A DNA stretch of 64,000 bases from an uncultured Bacilli bacterium. GTDB taxonomy: Bacteria > Bacillota_I > Bacilli_A > RF39 > UBA660. Each line of letters begins with the position of its first letter. The stretch's first letter is position 1. Below are positions 41,884-50,600 of the stretch, one piece after another. The notes under the pieces were generated by a model. That model saw only the letters and a list, made by a program, of their open reading frames with translations. It ran no database searches and was not told the origin of the DNA. The stretch is taken from contig CAKOPN010000005.1 in assembly GCA_934100165.1 (NCBI GenBank), positions 62,001 to 126,000 on the forward strand, in the 5' to 3' direction. The position numbers were made by a program, and so were the translations under genes.

Positions 41884-42136
41884 TTATTTAATTTTTATAA
41901 ATTTATTAGCATTTATTACTTATTATGTTGATAAGAAATTGGCTAAAAGAAAGAAATTTAGGATAAGCGAAAAATGCTTATTCTTTTTATCTTTCGTGGG
42001 AGGAAGTATAGGTAGTCTTTTGGCAATGTATATTTTTAGACATAAAACTAAAAAAAAGAAGTTCTTAATTATTAACATAATAAGTCTTATATTTTGGCTT
42101 ATTTTGGCTTATTTTGACTTTTTTCTATTTTTATGA
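41876..42136 (+). CDS. DUF1294 family small membrane protein
   Basis: An 86-residue membrane protein with the DUF1294 layout: helix NYLIFINLLAFITYYVDKKLA, the conserved polar stretch RKKFRISEKCLFFLSFVGGSIGSLLAMYIFRHKTKKKKF (seen here in pieces), and a final helix. Its ATG lies inside the last codons of the CofE-like gene, so translation is coupled. The 3' end contains a 10-bp tandem repeat that also forms the promoter of the next gene. Family function is not established. Confidence 0.82.
   Translation: MSNYLIFINLLAFITYYVDKKLAKRKKFRISEKCLFFLSFVGGSIGSLLAMYIFRHKTKKKKFLIINIISLIFWLILAYFDFFLFL
42091..42120 (+). repeat. Triplicated 10-bp repeat at the end of the DUF1294 gene
   Basis: ATTTTGGCTT occurs twice in tandem and once more as ATTTTGACTT. 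It encodes part of the last membrane helix, and the third copy supplies the TTGACT of the following promoter. Confidence 0.8.
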
Positions 42137-42142
42137 TATAAT
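42114..42142 (+). promoter_or_regulatory. Sigma-A promoter for the 42172 gene
   Basis: TTGACT (42114-42119), 17-bp spacer and TATAAT (42137-42142), overlapping the stop codon of the DUF1294 gene. Confidence 0.75.
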
Positions 42143-42171
42143 TACGGCATTTTAAGGGGGATTTGGTTAAT

Positions 42172-43728
42172 ATGAAATTAAAAGACATTTTAAATCTTGA
42201 CGAAGCATTTTTTAACCCACCAGTTGGCTTCGATGGTGAATGGGTAATTGGAGCGGAAGAAGCAATTTTACCACTTAATGAAGATTATTTATATTTAAAT
42301 GCGATTAAGGATAATGATGGTAATAGATATCAAAAACTAGCAGAGGAAAAGTATTACAAACCATTAAGAAGAATCTTAGGATCAAATAGCATAGCAGATC
42401 AAATGCCATGTAGAATATTAACTTCAGAGGATAAAGATGGTAGAAGATGTTTAAAGTTTTCTTTTTGGCATTATTATATGGCTAATCTTCTTACTCTTGT
42501 CGAAATGAATGATGTTCTTAAAAGAAAAGATGTATCTGAAGGAATAGATGAACAAGACATGGATGCTTGTATTGAAAAGTTAAAGTCTCTTTTAAAAGAG
42601 GAAAGAAAAAAATATAATGATGTAAGTAAAAATGGGATAAAATCTCCTTATAGCAAACAAATTACTCAAGTATATCATGACAGTAAGAATGATTTAAGCT
42701 TTACTTTTCAAGAATTTATGTATGCTTCCATAGACAGTCTTACTCAAAGAATTGTGGCATGTAAATATTTAAAAGAGTTCTTTGATAGAACAATTGACGA
42801 ATATGAATTTTTAAATTGTTTTGAATTTGATAAACTTGCTTTATGTTTAGCAAAATCATGTATGAATGCGATGAAAGTTCATGAAGCATCAACTGGAGAA
42901 GTTTGTACAAGTAGTAATTATCTTTACTATTACTTCCGCAGTGTAGAAATTTTAAGAAAAATAAATCCTAATTACGACTGTAGTATAAATGTTTTTAATG
43001 ATGAAACATCAAAATTTGAAAAAGTATCAATTGATGATATAAAAGAAGAGTATTATGAAGCTCTTAAAAGACATCCAGAATTCTGTGTTTATGAATTTAC
43101 TGTCGATCAAGTGTTTCCAGAAGGAATTTCTAATGTCGAGTTTGAAAAACTAAGCCCTAACGAAGTAAGAGCAAGAGTGGAAAAGTTCGTTGATACAAGA
43201 AAAGAACTTGGAGATTTAGAAGCATCATGGGAAATTTTCCCTAAAGGTGAGATGGATAGCAAAGATAAAGGCAAGAATGAAACTCAAGGATACAAACCAA
43301 CTTACCAAATAAGTGAAAATGAAAAATATCGAAGAAGTATGACATCTCATAATTTCTTGGAAAGTCAAAGTTATTTATATAGAATGTATGGTATAAATGA
43401 ATTTACTGGATATAATGCTTATGTTTTCCCAATAGGGAAAGTTATACTAGAAAAGCAAATGGAAGAAGACTTCAGAAAATCAAGTGCAACTTATGTTATG
43501 AATCTTGAAAACTTTGTCGAGTTGTCTAAACTATCAAGACAACAGTTAAAAGAGAAAATAGGTAATAATGAGTTAGAAGGCGTAACAAGAATATATCACG
43601 TTCAAGATATGGATAGCTGGAAAAGAAAAGTAATGTCACATATATCTGGAGAAAGATATACTGATGAAGTTAAATCATATATAAATAAATTAGTAACTAA
43701 TGAAGTTATAAAAAAGAAAGAAAAATAG
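42172..43728 (+). CDS. Hypothetical protein, about 518 residues
   Basis: A soluble, mostly helical protein that I cannot place in a family. Features: an acidic N-terminal part (GEWVIGAEEAILPLNEDYLY), an aromatic segment RCLKFSFWHYYMANLLTLVE, a lysine-rich helix, a Cys-containing helix pair (FDKLALCLAKSCMNAMKVHE) and a charged C-terminal helix. No signal peptide, membrane helix or nucleotide-binding loop. ATG 42172 is preferred, 11 bases after AAGGGGG; a TTG at 42163 is also in frame. It has its own strong promoter and is followed after three bases by a second unknown gene, forming a two-gene unit. Confidence 0.65.
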   Translation: MKLKDILNLDEAFFNPPVGFDGEWVIGAEEAILPLNEDYLYLNAIKDNDGNRYQKLAEEKYYKPLRRILGSNSIADQMPCRILTSEDKDGRRCLKFSFWHYYMANLLTLVEMNDVLKRKDVSEGIDEQDMDACIEKLKSLLKEERKKYNDVSKNGIKSPYSKQITQVYHDSKNDLSFTFQEFMYASIDSLTQRIVACKYLKEFFDRTIDEYEFLNCFEFDKLALCLAKSCMNAMKVHEASTGEVCTSSNYLYYYFRSVEILRKINPNYDCSINVFNDETSKFEKVSIDDIKEEYYEALKRHPEFCVYEFTVDQVFPEGISNVEFEKLSPNEVRARVEKFVDTRKELGDLEASWEIFPKGEMDSKDKGKNETQGYKPTYQISENEKYRRSMTSHNFLESQSYLYRMYGINEFTGYNAYVFPIGKVILEKQMEEDFRKSSATYVMNLENFVELSKLSRQQLKEKIGNNELEGVTRIYHVQDMDSWKRKVMSHISGERYTDEVKSYINKLVTNEVIKKKEK

Positions 43729-43731
43729 GGT

Positions 43732-44205
43732 ATGAATTTAAGAGAATATTTAATAGGTAAGATGGCTAGTGAAGAATCTACAATAGATAATCTATTAGAA
43801 ATAGATAACACCATCGAGTTAACAAATCTAACTAAAGAGGATATAATTTTTACCATAAAACAAACTTATGACAATAAGTTAAATGGTTTTGATGGTGAAG
43901 AATTTGATGTGATTTGTGACGGTGAGTTAAATAGCTTTTTCTATATAATTCTTAATTATGGAGAAAAAATAAAGAACATATATGTTGATGAGTCATTTTT
44001 AGGAATATGTACTTATATAGTAGCAAGAACAAATGAGTTCTTTAAAGAAAATAATATAGAAAAGAAAATCGTATTAGATGATAGTCATGATAAAAGAAAA
44101 TATTTAAATTCAACAAGAAAAATTATTATCTGTGGAACGGATGAATTTGTTATTGATACAAGTAATCTTTTAAAAGATAAAGACACATACACAGTAATGT
44201 TTTAA
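43732..44205 (+). CDS. Hypothetical protein, 157 residues
   Basis: A small acidic cytoplasmic protein with alternating strands and helices (DGELNSFFYIILNYGEKIKNIYVD, then FLGICTYIVARTNEFFKEN and KIIICGTDEFVIDTSNLL). Some of these pieces recall the alpha/beta fold of aldehyde-dehydrogenase-like proteins such as the one at 50590, but the similarity is too weak to claim. Start: ATG 43732, with GGGT only one base away; a later ATG at 43762 is possible. Coupled to the unknown gene before it. Function unknown. Confidence 0.6.
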   Translation: MNLREYLIGKMASEESTIDNLLEIDNTIELTNLTKEDIIFTIKQTYDNKLNGFDGEEFDVICDGELNSFFYIILNYGEKIKNIYVDESFLGICTYIVARTNEFFKENNIEKKIVLDDSHDKRKYLNSTRKIIICGTDEFVIDTSNLLKDKDTYTVMF

Positions 44206-44262
44206 GACTAATTTAAGCATATAATTATTAGTAAAAATATAAGATATAATAAAGGTGATTTT

Positions 44263-45351
44263 ATGAAGAAAAATCTAGGATTATATCTTTTTTTAGTTAC
44301 CATGATACTTATAGTATTCGGAATAATAATGATATATTCATCATCAAGCATATGGGCTGAATATAAGTTTAACGATGCTTTTAAGTATGTTAAAAATCAA
44401 GCTTTGTTTGCATTTATTGGTACATTTTTAATGATTATAATAAGTAAAATAGATTATAAGTTTTATTATAATAAAGCAAGTCAAATTTTTTTAATTTCGA
44501 TTATTTTACTAGTTTTAGTACTCATTCCAGGTATAGGAAGTGTAAGAAATGGAAGTAGAAGTTGGTTTGGTATTGGTTCTTTTGGTGTACAACCAAGTGA
44601 GTTTGCTAAGTTAAGTTTAATTATTTTGGCTAGTAAGTATTTAACAAAGTCTAATAAGTTTGTTAAGGATATTAAAAAAGGTGTAATACCTATTCTTGCT
44701 CTTTTGTTTTTAGTATTTGGACTTATCATGTTACAACCTGATTTTGGTACTGGTATGATAATTGTAGTAAGCATATTATCTCTTTTATATATTGCAGGAG
44801 TTAATATTAAATTCTTTATTGGACTTGGACTGTTGGGAGTAATAGGAATTACTTTTCTAATTTTAATTGCCCCATATAGAATGGATAGAATAACATCATT
44901 TGTAGATCCTTGGAATGATCCTTTAGGAACAGGTTTTCAAATAATACAGTCACTTTATGCGATAGGACCAGGGGGACTACTTGGAATGGGATTTTTAAAG
45001 TCAAGACAGAAGCAGTTTTATTTACCAGAACCACAAACCGATTTTATTTTTTCTATAATAAGTGAAGAGTTTGGTGTGTTAGGGGTAGTCATTGTTACAT
45101 CTTTATTTGTGTCTATCTTATATCTAGGTATTAAAATTGCTCTAAATTCAAAGGATAGTTTTGCTAAGTATTTAGCATTCGGACTGCTTTTTCAAATGCT
45201 TATACAAGCCGTTATGAATCTTGCGGTAGTAATTGGCTTAATACCAGTAACAGGAGTTACTCTTCCTTTTCTATCTTACGGTGGAAGTAGTCTTTTAATA
45301 AGTATGGCCAGTATCGGAATAATATTAAGCATTGCAAGGTATCAAAGATAA
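44263..45351 (+). CDS. FtsW/RodA/SpoVE family peptidoglycan glycosyltransferase
   Basis: A 362-residue SEDS protein with about ten membrane helices that polymerises lipid II during division, elongation or spore cortex synthesis. Hallmarks: GIIMIYSSSSIWAEYKFND near residue 20, the loop NGSRSWFGIGSFGVQPSEFAKLSLI (read in part), LQPDFGTGMIIV, the long loop with RMDRITSFVDPWNDPLGTGF, QSLYAIGPGGLLGMG, and FSIISEEFGVLG with the conserved Glu. All conserved positions look intact. FtsW or SpoVE is favoured over RodA by the GGLLGMG stretch, but I cannot separate them. Start: ATG behind GGTGATT. No class B PBP is adjacent. Confidence 0.9.
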   Translation: MKKNLGLYLFLVTMILIVFGIIMIYSSSSIWAEYKFNDAFKYVKNQALFAFIGTFLMIIISKIDYKFYYNKASQIFLISIILLVLVLIPGIGSVRNGSRSWFGIGSFGVQPSEFAKLSLIILASKYLTKSNKFVKDIKKGVIPILALLFLVFGLIMLQPDFGTGMIIVVSILSLLYIAGVNIKFFIGLGLLGVIGITFLILIAPYRMDRITSFVDPWNDPLGTGFQIIQSLYAIGPGGLLGMGFLKSRQKQFYLPEPQTDFIFSIISEEFGVLGVVIVTSLFVSILYLGIKIALNSKDSFAKYLAFGLLFQMLIQAVMNLAVVIGLIPVTGVTLPFLSYGGSSLLISMASIGIILSIARYQR

Positions 45352-45366
45352 TAATAAATAATAAAA

Positions 45367-45804
45367 TTGATAATACCATCTGGTGTTGAAAGTATAGTTA
45401 TGGATGATGACAACATTTATTATAGAAAAGACAACAAACTTTTTGTCCATAATTTAAAAGATGCAACAAATGAATTATTACTAGACTATATCGATCGTTC
45501 ATACATTTTATATAATGGCAATATTATTTCATTCAGCAAAGAAGCTAAACAATTTAAAAGTTTTAATCTTGACACCAAAAAAGAAAATGTTTTGTTAGAA
45601 GACATAGAAGGAAGTGATGTTGAAACTATGTATGTAACTAAAGATAAGTTATATTATATAGACGACAGATACAAAATGTTTGAATATGATCTAAATAAAA
45701 AAGTACAAAGGAAAATAGAACGTCAGGGTAGGTATGTATGGTTTTGCAACGATAAAATATATGGAGTTTTTCGTGATGGCACAATAAAGGAACTAAAAAT
45801 TTAA
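45367..45804 (+). CDS. Hypothetical propeller-like protein, uncertain start
   Basis: A 145-residue product rich in the pattern Asp-x-x-Tyr-Tyr-Arg-Lys-Asp-Asn-Lys-Leu and Tyr-Tyr-Ile-Asp-Asp-Arg-Tyr, suggesting four beta-propeller-like blades (DUF5050-like). It resembles the C-terminal half of the protein at 37727. There is no signal peptide, and the only upstream start is TTG 45367 with no ribosome binding site; ATG 45403 is an alternative. It could be a detached domain or a decayed 3' fragment. It lies between the SEDS gene and a convergent sortase. Confidence 0.5.
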   Translation: MIIPSGVESIVMDDDNIYYRKDNKLFVHNLKDATNELLLDYIDRSYILYNGNIISFSKEAKQFKSFNLDTKKENVLLEDIEGSDVETMYVTKDKLYYIDDRYKMFEYDLNKKVQRKIERQGRYVWFCNDKIYGVFRDGTIKELKI

Positions 45805-45838
45805 AAAAAGAGAAACCATTTAAATTTTGGCTTCTTTT
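45804..45838. terminator. Bidirectional terminator between convergent genes
   Basis: AAAAAAAGA pairs with TCTTTTTTT, with an inner CCA/TGG pairing across an internal loop, between the + strand gene ending at 45804 and the - strand sortase ending at 45820. The hairpin is imperfect. Confidence 0.4.
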
Positions 45839-46641
45839 TTTATTAGTTTTGCATGTATTACCATTTTTTCTTGGTTATTATAACAAGTAGAAAGTGTAAG
45901 GATTTTATCACTTTTAGAAACAGTTGTATCAAAATTATAAGCACTTCTATCTTTTAATTTATTAACAAACTCTTGAAAATCATTATCATCTTTAAAATCG
46001 ATTTGTAAATAATCACTAGTAGTAGGAATATGATAAGCACTGAAAATTTGCCATAAAGTATTTTCTTTTTCAGTTGATATCTTAATTATGTAATTATCCT
46101 TATTATTAACCCAGCTACTTTCTAAGATATCTCTAAGAGTTCCAAACATTGTCTTATCATATCTTCCATGTCCATAAATAATAGTATTTTTATTATCAGT
46201 GTCATTATTTCTGTAATCTAGAAATAACCATCCAGCAGTGTTATAAGATTTATCAAAAGAATGCTTTAAATAATAACTATTATTATCAGTTTGTACAAAA
46301 GGATAATTTACATTTGTACCGTTAACTAAAATCCAACCCTTGATATCATTATTAACATCTTTTAACTTGTTAAAGTCAACATCAATCATATTCATTTTAA
46401 TATAATCCCAATAAGGATCAGTAATCGGAACTTCTACAGCCGGCTCTATAATCTCAGTGTTTTCATTATCTTCCTTTTCTTCAATATTAGCATCTTTTTG
46501 TACATCTTCTATCTGTTTATTGGTCTTGTTGGAATCAAGTTTCCATTCAATAATTTTAATACCAGAAATAACAAACCCACCAAGAAAACAGACGAATGCT
46601 AAAACAATAAAAAATCTCTTCCATTTTTTTTCATTTTTCAT
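45820..46641 (-). CDS. Class B sortase with Lys in place of the catalytic Arg
   Basis: A 273-residue membrane-anchored transpeptidase, the only - strand gene of the window. An N-terminal helix (FFIVLAFVCFLGGFVISGI) precedes an acidic linker and a class B sortase domain: DIKGWILVNGTNVNYPFVQT, YYLKHSFDKSYNTAGWLFLD, catalytic His in IIYGHGRYDKTMFG and catalytic Cys253 in LTLSTCYN. The third active-site residue, normally Arg just before the last strand, is Lys (EKMVIHAKL). This could lower activity. No LPxTG-like or NPQTN-like sorting signal is seen on the large surface proteins of this window. It is transcribed away from the 1278-residue protein gene across a 122-bp spacer. Confidence 0.88.
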   Translation of the reverse strand: MKNEKKWKRFFIVLAFVCFLGGFVISGIKIIEWKLDSNKTNKQIEDVQKDANIEEKEDNENTEIIEPAVEVPITDPYWDYIKMNMIDVDFNKLKDVNNDIKGWILVNGTNVNYPFVQTDNNSYYLKHSFDKSYNTAGWLFLDYRNNDTDNKNTIIYGHGRYDKTMFGTLRDILESSWVNNKDNYIIKISTEKENTLWQIFSAYHIPTTSDYLQIDFKDDNDFQEFVNKLKDRSAYNFDTTVSKSDKILTLSTCYNNQEKMVIHAKLIKKEAKI

Positions 46642-46707
46642 AAATAATCATTCCATTCAAATAACATAATTATTGTAACATGAATATAAACAAATAAAAA
46701 TAATAAA

Positions 46708-46736
46708 TTGTAACCAAAGTGTAACTGTGTTAAAAT
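46708..46736 (+). promoter_or_regulatory. Probable promoter for the 1278-residue protein gene
   Basis: TTGTAA (46708-46713), 17-bp spacer and TAAAAT (46731-46736) lie in the divergent spacer, 27 bp before the GTG start. The spacer also carries a repeated TGTAAC. Confidence 0.5.
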
Positions 46737-46763
46737 TATCGGTATATAAAGGGTGTAGAAAAA

Positions 46764-49700
46764 GTGGAAAAAGAAAAGCTAGAAAATAAGGACATTTACG
46801 AAAAATTTATAGAAGAATTTGGAAAAGAAAATTTTGAATTACTTTTATTAAAGTACAAAGAAACAATAGAATATATAATAAGTTTTTATCAAAATAGTGA
46901 TACTGATTTTGATCTTTTTGATGTCAATAAAACCAATCATGGTCTAGAGGCAACTTTTAAAATATATATCAAAAACTTTGTATTAAGGCATAAGAAAGAA
47001 GAACTAGAAAAAATTAAAAGTGGCGACATACCATCTTGGTTATTACCAATAAACTTTGACTACAAAAACAAACTTAGAAAAGTAGATGACCTTATAAACT
47101 ATAACAGTGATACTTTTGTCCTTGATGCATCTGAGCAAAATCTACTTAACCAGATTCCAATAGAATACTTAAAAAAATATATTGAAGAGCTTGGTATTAA
47201 AATACACAAAGAATATCCAAGAGATGAACTTTTACTATTTGACGTTGTAGCAAAAATACTGCAGCAAAGAAACTTAGATTTTACAGGTAAAATATCATCA
47301 TATGAAGACTTTAAAAATGAACTTGTAAAACTATTTCAAACCACTAAAAGATTTGATTTGGAAAATGTAAGTGATTTAACATTGTTTCCAAAGTCAATTT
47401 TAAGTGCATACAGTGAAATACTTTTAGATAGCAATGCTCCAAGAGGATTAAGAGAAAAGTTTTATAGTAAGACACTTGAAATGAATGATTTAAGAAGACA
47501 CAAAGAATATGCTTCTTACTTATTAAATAAAAATTTAATAGAAATTTTAAATATTGAGAAAAAAGAATCTCAAACATTTTGGCAAACCTACATAAACAGA
47601 TTTGGAAAAAAAGAATTTTCAGATTTATGTTCTAAATATGGAAATTTATTAAATAATATTTCTTTAGATATTGAAGATATTACTAATAAAGATATAGCAG
47701 ATAAAATGATAAGAGAAAAAATAAGTGAAGTAACTAAAAAGGGGAAAACTTATGAATTCTTGACAGAAGATGACGTGTTTGTGCAAGAGCATAAAGAAAT
47801 GTTTAAAGAGTTTAATGATTTAAAAAATATGTCTTTAGAAGAAAAAGAAAAATTAAAAGAGATTATTATCTCTGGAGTTTTAACACCTAATAATGTAAGA
47901 TATTCATTTTTAAAAAACAAAAAACTTGTAGTGCCACTTAACTTTGAAAACTCTCCTAGTGAAATGGTAGAGCCTTGGGTAGCTAATTTTATAAATGTCT
48001 ATGGATTAGAAAATGTTTTGGAACTTTATAAAGTATATGGAAGATATATAAAAGGTATAAATGAAAAACTTAATGATATAACTACATTTTCAAATGGTAA
48101 TTATATAGATAATGCTACTTCTACACCAATATCTTTTGAAAAAATGAATACTATTATTAAAGATTACATAGAAGAAAAAATATTGAATGGAAACATGTTT
48201 TATACCAAAGAAGATATTCCTGACTTTTTCAAATCAGAGCATCCAGAATTCTTTCTAGATAATTCTGCACCAGAAGAGTTAAAAAATCTTTTTTATAATC
48301 AAGATCGAAGTTATGGACTATCTTTTGATGTCCTAAAAGAACATAAAGATTGGCTTTTATATTTAAAAGATAAAAATATAGAAGCAGCATTTTTAAGAAG
48401 TATAAATATTGGTGATGAAGAAAAACTTTATAATCAGTATTATCCAGGTCATTTTCTTACTGAAATAGAAGCCTTAAAAAATGAAGTAAAAAAATATTTC
48501 ATTTTTATGGGGCAAGAAAAAGGACTAGAACTTGGTATAAATAAGAAAGATACCGTAAATGAAATGATTAAATTAAAAAATGTTAACACTTTATGCACTT
48601 GGTATGAAATGACAGGTAAAAGATTTATTCCAGATTATGTTGTAATGCAAAATTTTGATTCCTCAGAAATAGATAAATTTTTATCAAATGGTATGATTTG
48701 GAGTAATTTGATGAAATTAAAAAACATTTCTTCAAACGATAACTCAAGAGAGGCACTACTTAAACTTGCATATTCCTTTGGAGCATTCGATAATGATAAA
48801 AGAGGTCTTACAAAGCTTAATGAAATCTTGACAGACTTACCAAGAAAAGTTTCTAAAGAAAATGGTTATATATTTGATAAACTTGATAAAGACTTTTTGA
48901 AGAAAGAAGGACTGTTTGACTCTAAAACATTAGATAGCATTCATGACACTTTGGAAAGAGAAAAAGTAAGTATTGATTTAGAGAAAGGACTATTTAATCA
49001 AATATACAGAAAAAATGAAGACGGAACATATACACTTACAATAAGCAAGCAAAAATCTCCAAAAACGGTACAAGTAATAAGAGGTATTTTAGAAAACTAC
49101 GATGATTTTCCAATGCTAACTCCAAACAAAATGGCTCTTTACTTTGATGCGTTCGATATGGATTATAATCCATCATTTAGAGAATTTTTCTTATCAAACT
49201 TTGACAAACTTATTGACGATAAAATCTCTTTATCAAAAATCTCTTTAATACAAAGACAGTTTAGAGAAATAAAAAAAATATACAGTAATATTCCATTAAC
49301 ATTAGATATTGCCATGAGTTATGTAGATGCAAACAGATATGTAAGAGTAAATCCAGGAAATGAAAATGTTACAAAAATTGCTGCTACAAGTAATTATAGT
49401 CAGAAAGATTTTGAAACACTTCAACGAATATATAACTATAGTAAAAAAAGAATTTTTAGTAGCATACCAAGAATTAAAAATAAACTAGGTGGATATACAT
49501 ATGAATTTTTAAAAATAGATGATCCATATGCCATGTCAGTTGGCATTTTAACAGATTGCTGCCAGCAACTAGGACAACCAGGTGAACTTTGTATGGAACA
49601 CAGCATGACAGATAAAAATGGTAGAATATTTATAGTTAAGGATGAAAAAGGTGAGTTAGTAGCACAAAGTTGGGTATGGAGAAATAATGATGTGCTTTGC

Positions 49701-50600
49701 TTTGATAATATAGAAGTACCTAATAAAAAAATGTTAGAGCACGGTATAAAACGTGGTAAAAAAGATGAAGGTGTAAGAAATGATTTCACCGATGAAGTCT
49801 TAGAAATATACAAAAAAGCTGCAAAAGAAATTATGGAAGAAGATGAAAAAAGATATAATGCTCTTTTAGAAAGTGGAAGAATAACGAAGGAAGAATATGA
49901 TGGCCTAAAACTTAAAAAAATTACTGTAGGGGAAGGTCATAGTAATATTAAAGGTTCGTTTGTTACCTTGAAAAGAGAAAATGAAATTACCAGAAGTATT
50001 CCTTTTACACCTCCAGTTAGACTAACTAAAGATTTATATACAAAGGATTCTGATATTCAGTACATTTTAGAAGAAAGAGAAAGAAAAACTTCTTATGATG
50101 GAATGCCACTTGCTATTTATGATGATGAGTTTTCCATATACACTGATGCAAATGCTGATGAAAAGATGCTTTTAACGCTTCAAAAGTTAGAACTTCTAAC
50201 TAAAAGTAGCAAAGATTTAAAAATGCAAATTAGTGATAGGTATGCAAGATATGATAAGGATCACATAATTACCACTATTGCTAAAAGATATGGATTAGAT
50301 GAAAAAAATGCAAGAGCAATAGTTACATCAAATTTTGCTATTTTATATGCTATAGATGGTGATAATTTAAAGATAGGAGATTTGCTATTTAACACAGAAA
50401 TAGATGATAATAATGAAAAAATAGATATTGAAAAAGAAACTATAATGCAGATAAATATGGCAATGAATCAAATAGGTAAAGACAAGAACATAGATATATC
50501 ACTGCTAAATGAAAAACAAAAAGAAGTATATGAAAAAGCAACAAGCATAAGTACAGAAAAAGAAATAAATATAGAAAGGGGCTTTAAACATGTTAAGTGA
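46764..50600 (+). CDS. Giant helical-repeat protein with a C-terminal Cys/His-rich domain, unknown
   Basis: A 1278-residue cytoplasmic protein without signal peptide. The N-terminal 550 residues contain two kinds of imperfect repeat. Type A opens with an aromatic-rich stretch such as FIEEFGKENFELLLLKY (near residues 15, 271 and 405). Type B is built on Leu-Asp-x-x-Ala-Pro-x-x-Leu-x-x-x-Phe-Tyr followed by His-Lys-x-x-x-x-Tyr-Leu (near 220 and 497). Near residues 925-985 there is a compact domain: GILTDCCQQLGQ, CMEHSMTDKNGRIFIV, ELVAQSWVWRNNDVLCFDNIE. Cys-Cys, His and Gln spaced this way could form a catalytic or metal site. GTG start behind GGGTGT. Its end overlaps the next gene by 11 bases. 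I do not know the function. Confidence 0.7.
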   Translation: MEKEKLENKDIYEKFIEEFGKENFELLLLKYKETIEYIISFYQNSDTDFDLFDVNKTNHGLEATFKIYIKNFVLRHKKEELEKIKSGDIPSWLLPINFDYKNKLRKVDDLINYNSDTFVLDASEQNLLNQIPIEYLKKYIEELGIKIHKEYPRDELLLFDVVAKILQQRNLDFTGKISSYEDFKNELVKLFQTTKRFDLENVSDLTLFPKSILSAYSEILLDSNAPRGLREKFYSKTLEMNDLRRHKEYASYLLNKNLIEILNIEKKESQTFWQTYINRFGKKEFSDLCSKYGNLLNNISLDIEDITNKDIADKMIREKISEVTKKGKTYEFLTEDDVFVQEHKEMFKEFNDLKNMSLEEKEKLKEIIISGVLTPNNVRYSFLKNKKLVVPLNFENSPSEMVEPWVANFINVYGLENVLELYKVYGRYIKGINEKLNDITTFSNGNYIDNATSTPISFEKMNTIIKDYIEEKILNGNMFYTKEDIPDFFKSEHPEFFLDNSAPEELKNLFYNQDRSYGLSFDVLKEHKDWLLYLKDKNIEAAFLRSINIGDEEKLYNQYYPGHFLTEIEALKNEVKKYFIFMGQEKGLELGINKKDTVNEMIKLKNVNTLCTWYEMTGKRFIPDYVVMQNFDSSEIDKFLSNGMIWSNLMKLKNISSNDNSREALLKLAYSFGAFDNDKRGLTKLNEILTDLPRKVSKENGYIFDKLDKDFLKKEGLFDSKTLDSIHDTLEREKVSIDLEKGLFNQIYRKNEDGTYTLTISKQKSPKTVQVIRGILENYDDFPMLTPNKMALYFDAFDMDYNPSFREFFLSNFDKLIDDKISLSKISLIQRQFREIKKIYSNIPLTLDIAMSYVDANRYVRVNPGNENVTKIAATSNYSQKDFETLQRIYNYSKKRIFSSIPRIKNKLGGYTYEFLKIDDPYAMSVGILTDCCQQLGQPGELCMEHSMTDKNGRIFIVKDEKGELVAQSWVWRNNDVLCFDNIEVPNKKMLEHGIKRGKKDEGVRNDFTDEVLEIYKKAAKEIMEEDEKRYNALLESGRITKEEYDGLKLKKITVGEGHSNIKGSFVTLKRENEITRSIPFTPPVRLTKDLYTKDSDIQYILEERERKTSYDGMPLAIYDDEFSIYTDANADEKMLLTLQKLELLTKSSKDLKMQISDRYARYDKDHIITTIAKRYGLDEKNARAIVTSNFAILYAIDGDNLKIGDLLFNTEIDDNNEKIDIEKETIMQINMAMNQIGKDKNIDISLLNEKQKEVYEKATSISTEKEINIERGFKHVK

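Noticed and set aside
42498..42504. A TGTCGAA Spo0A-box-like heptamer.
   Set aside because: It is a single copy deep inside a coding region.
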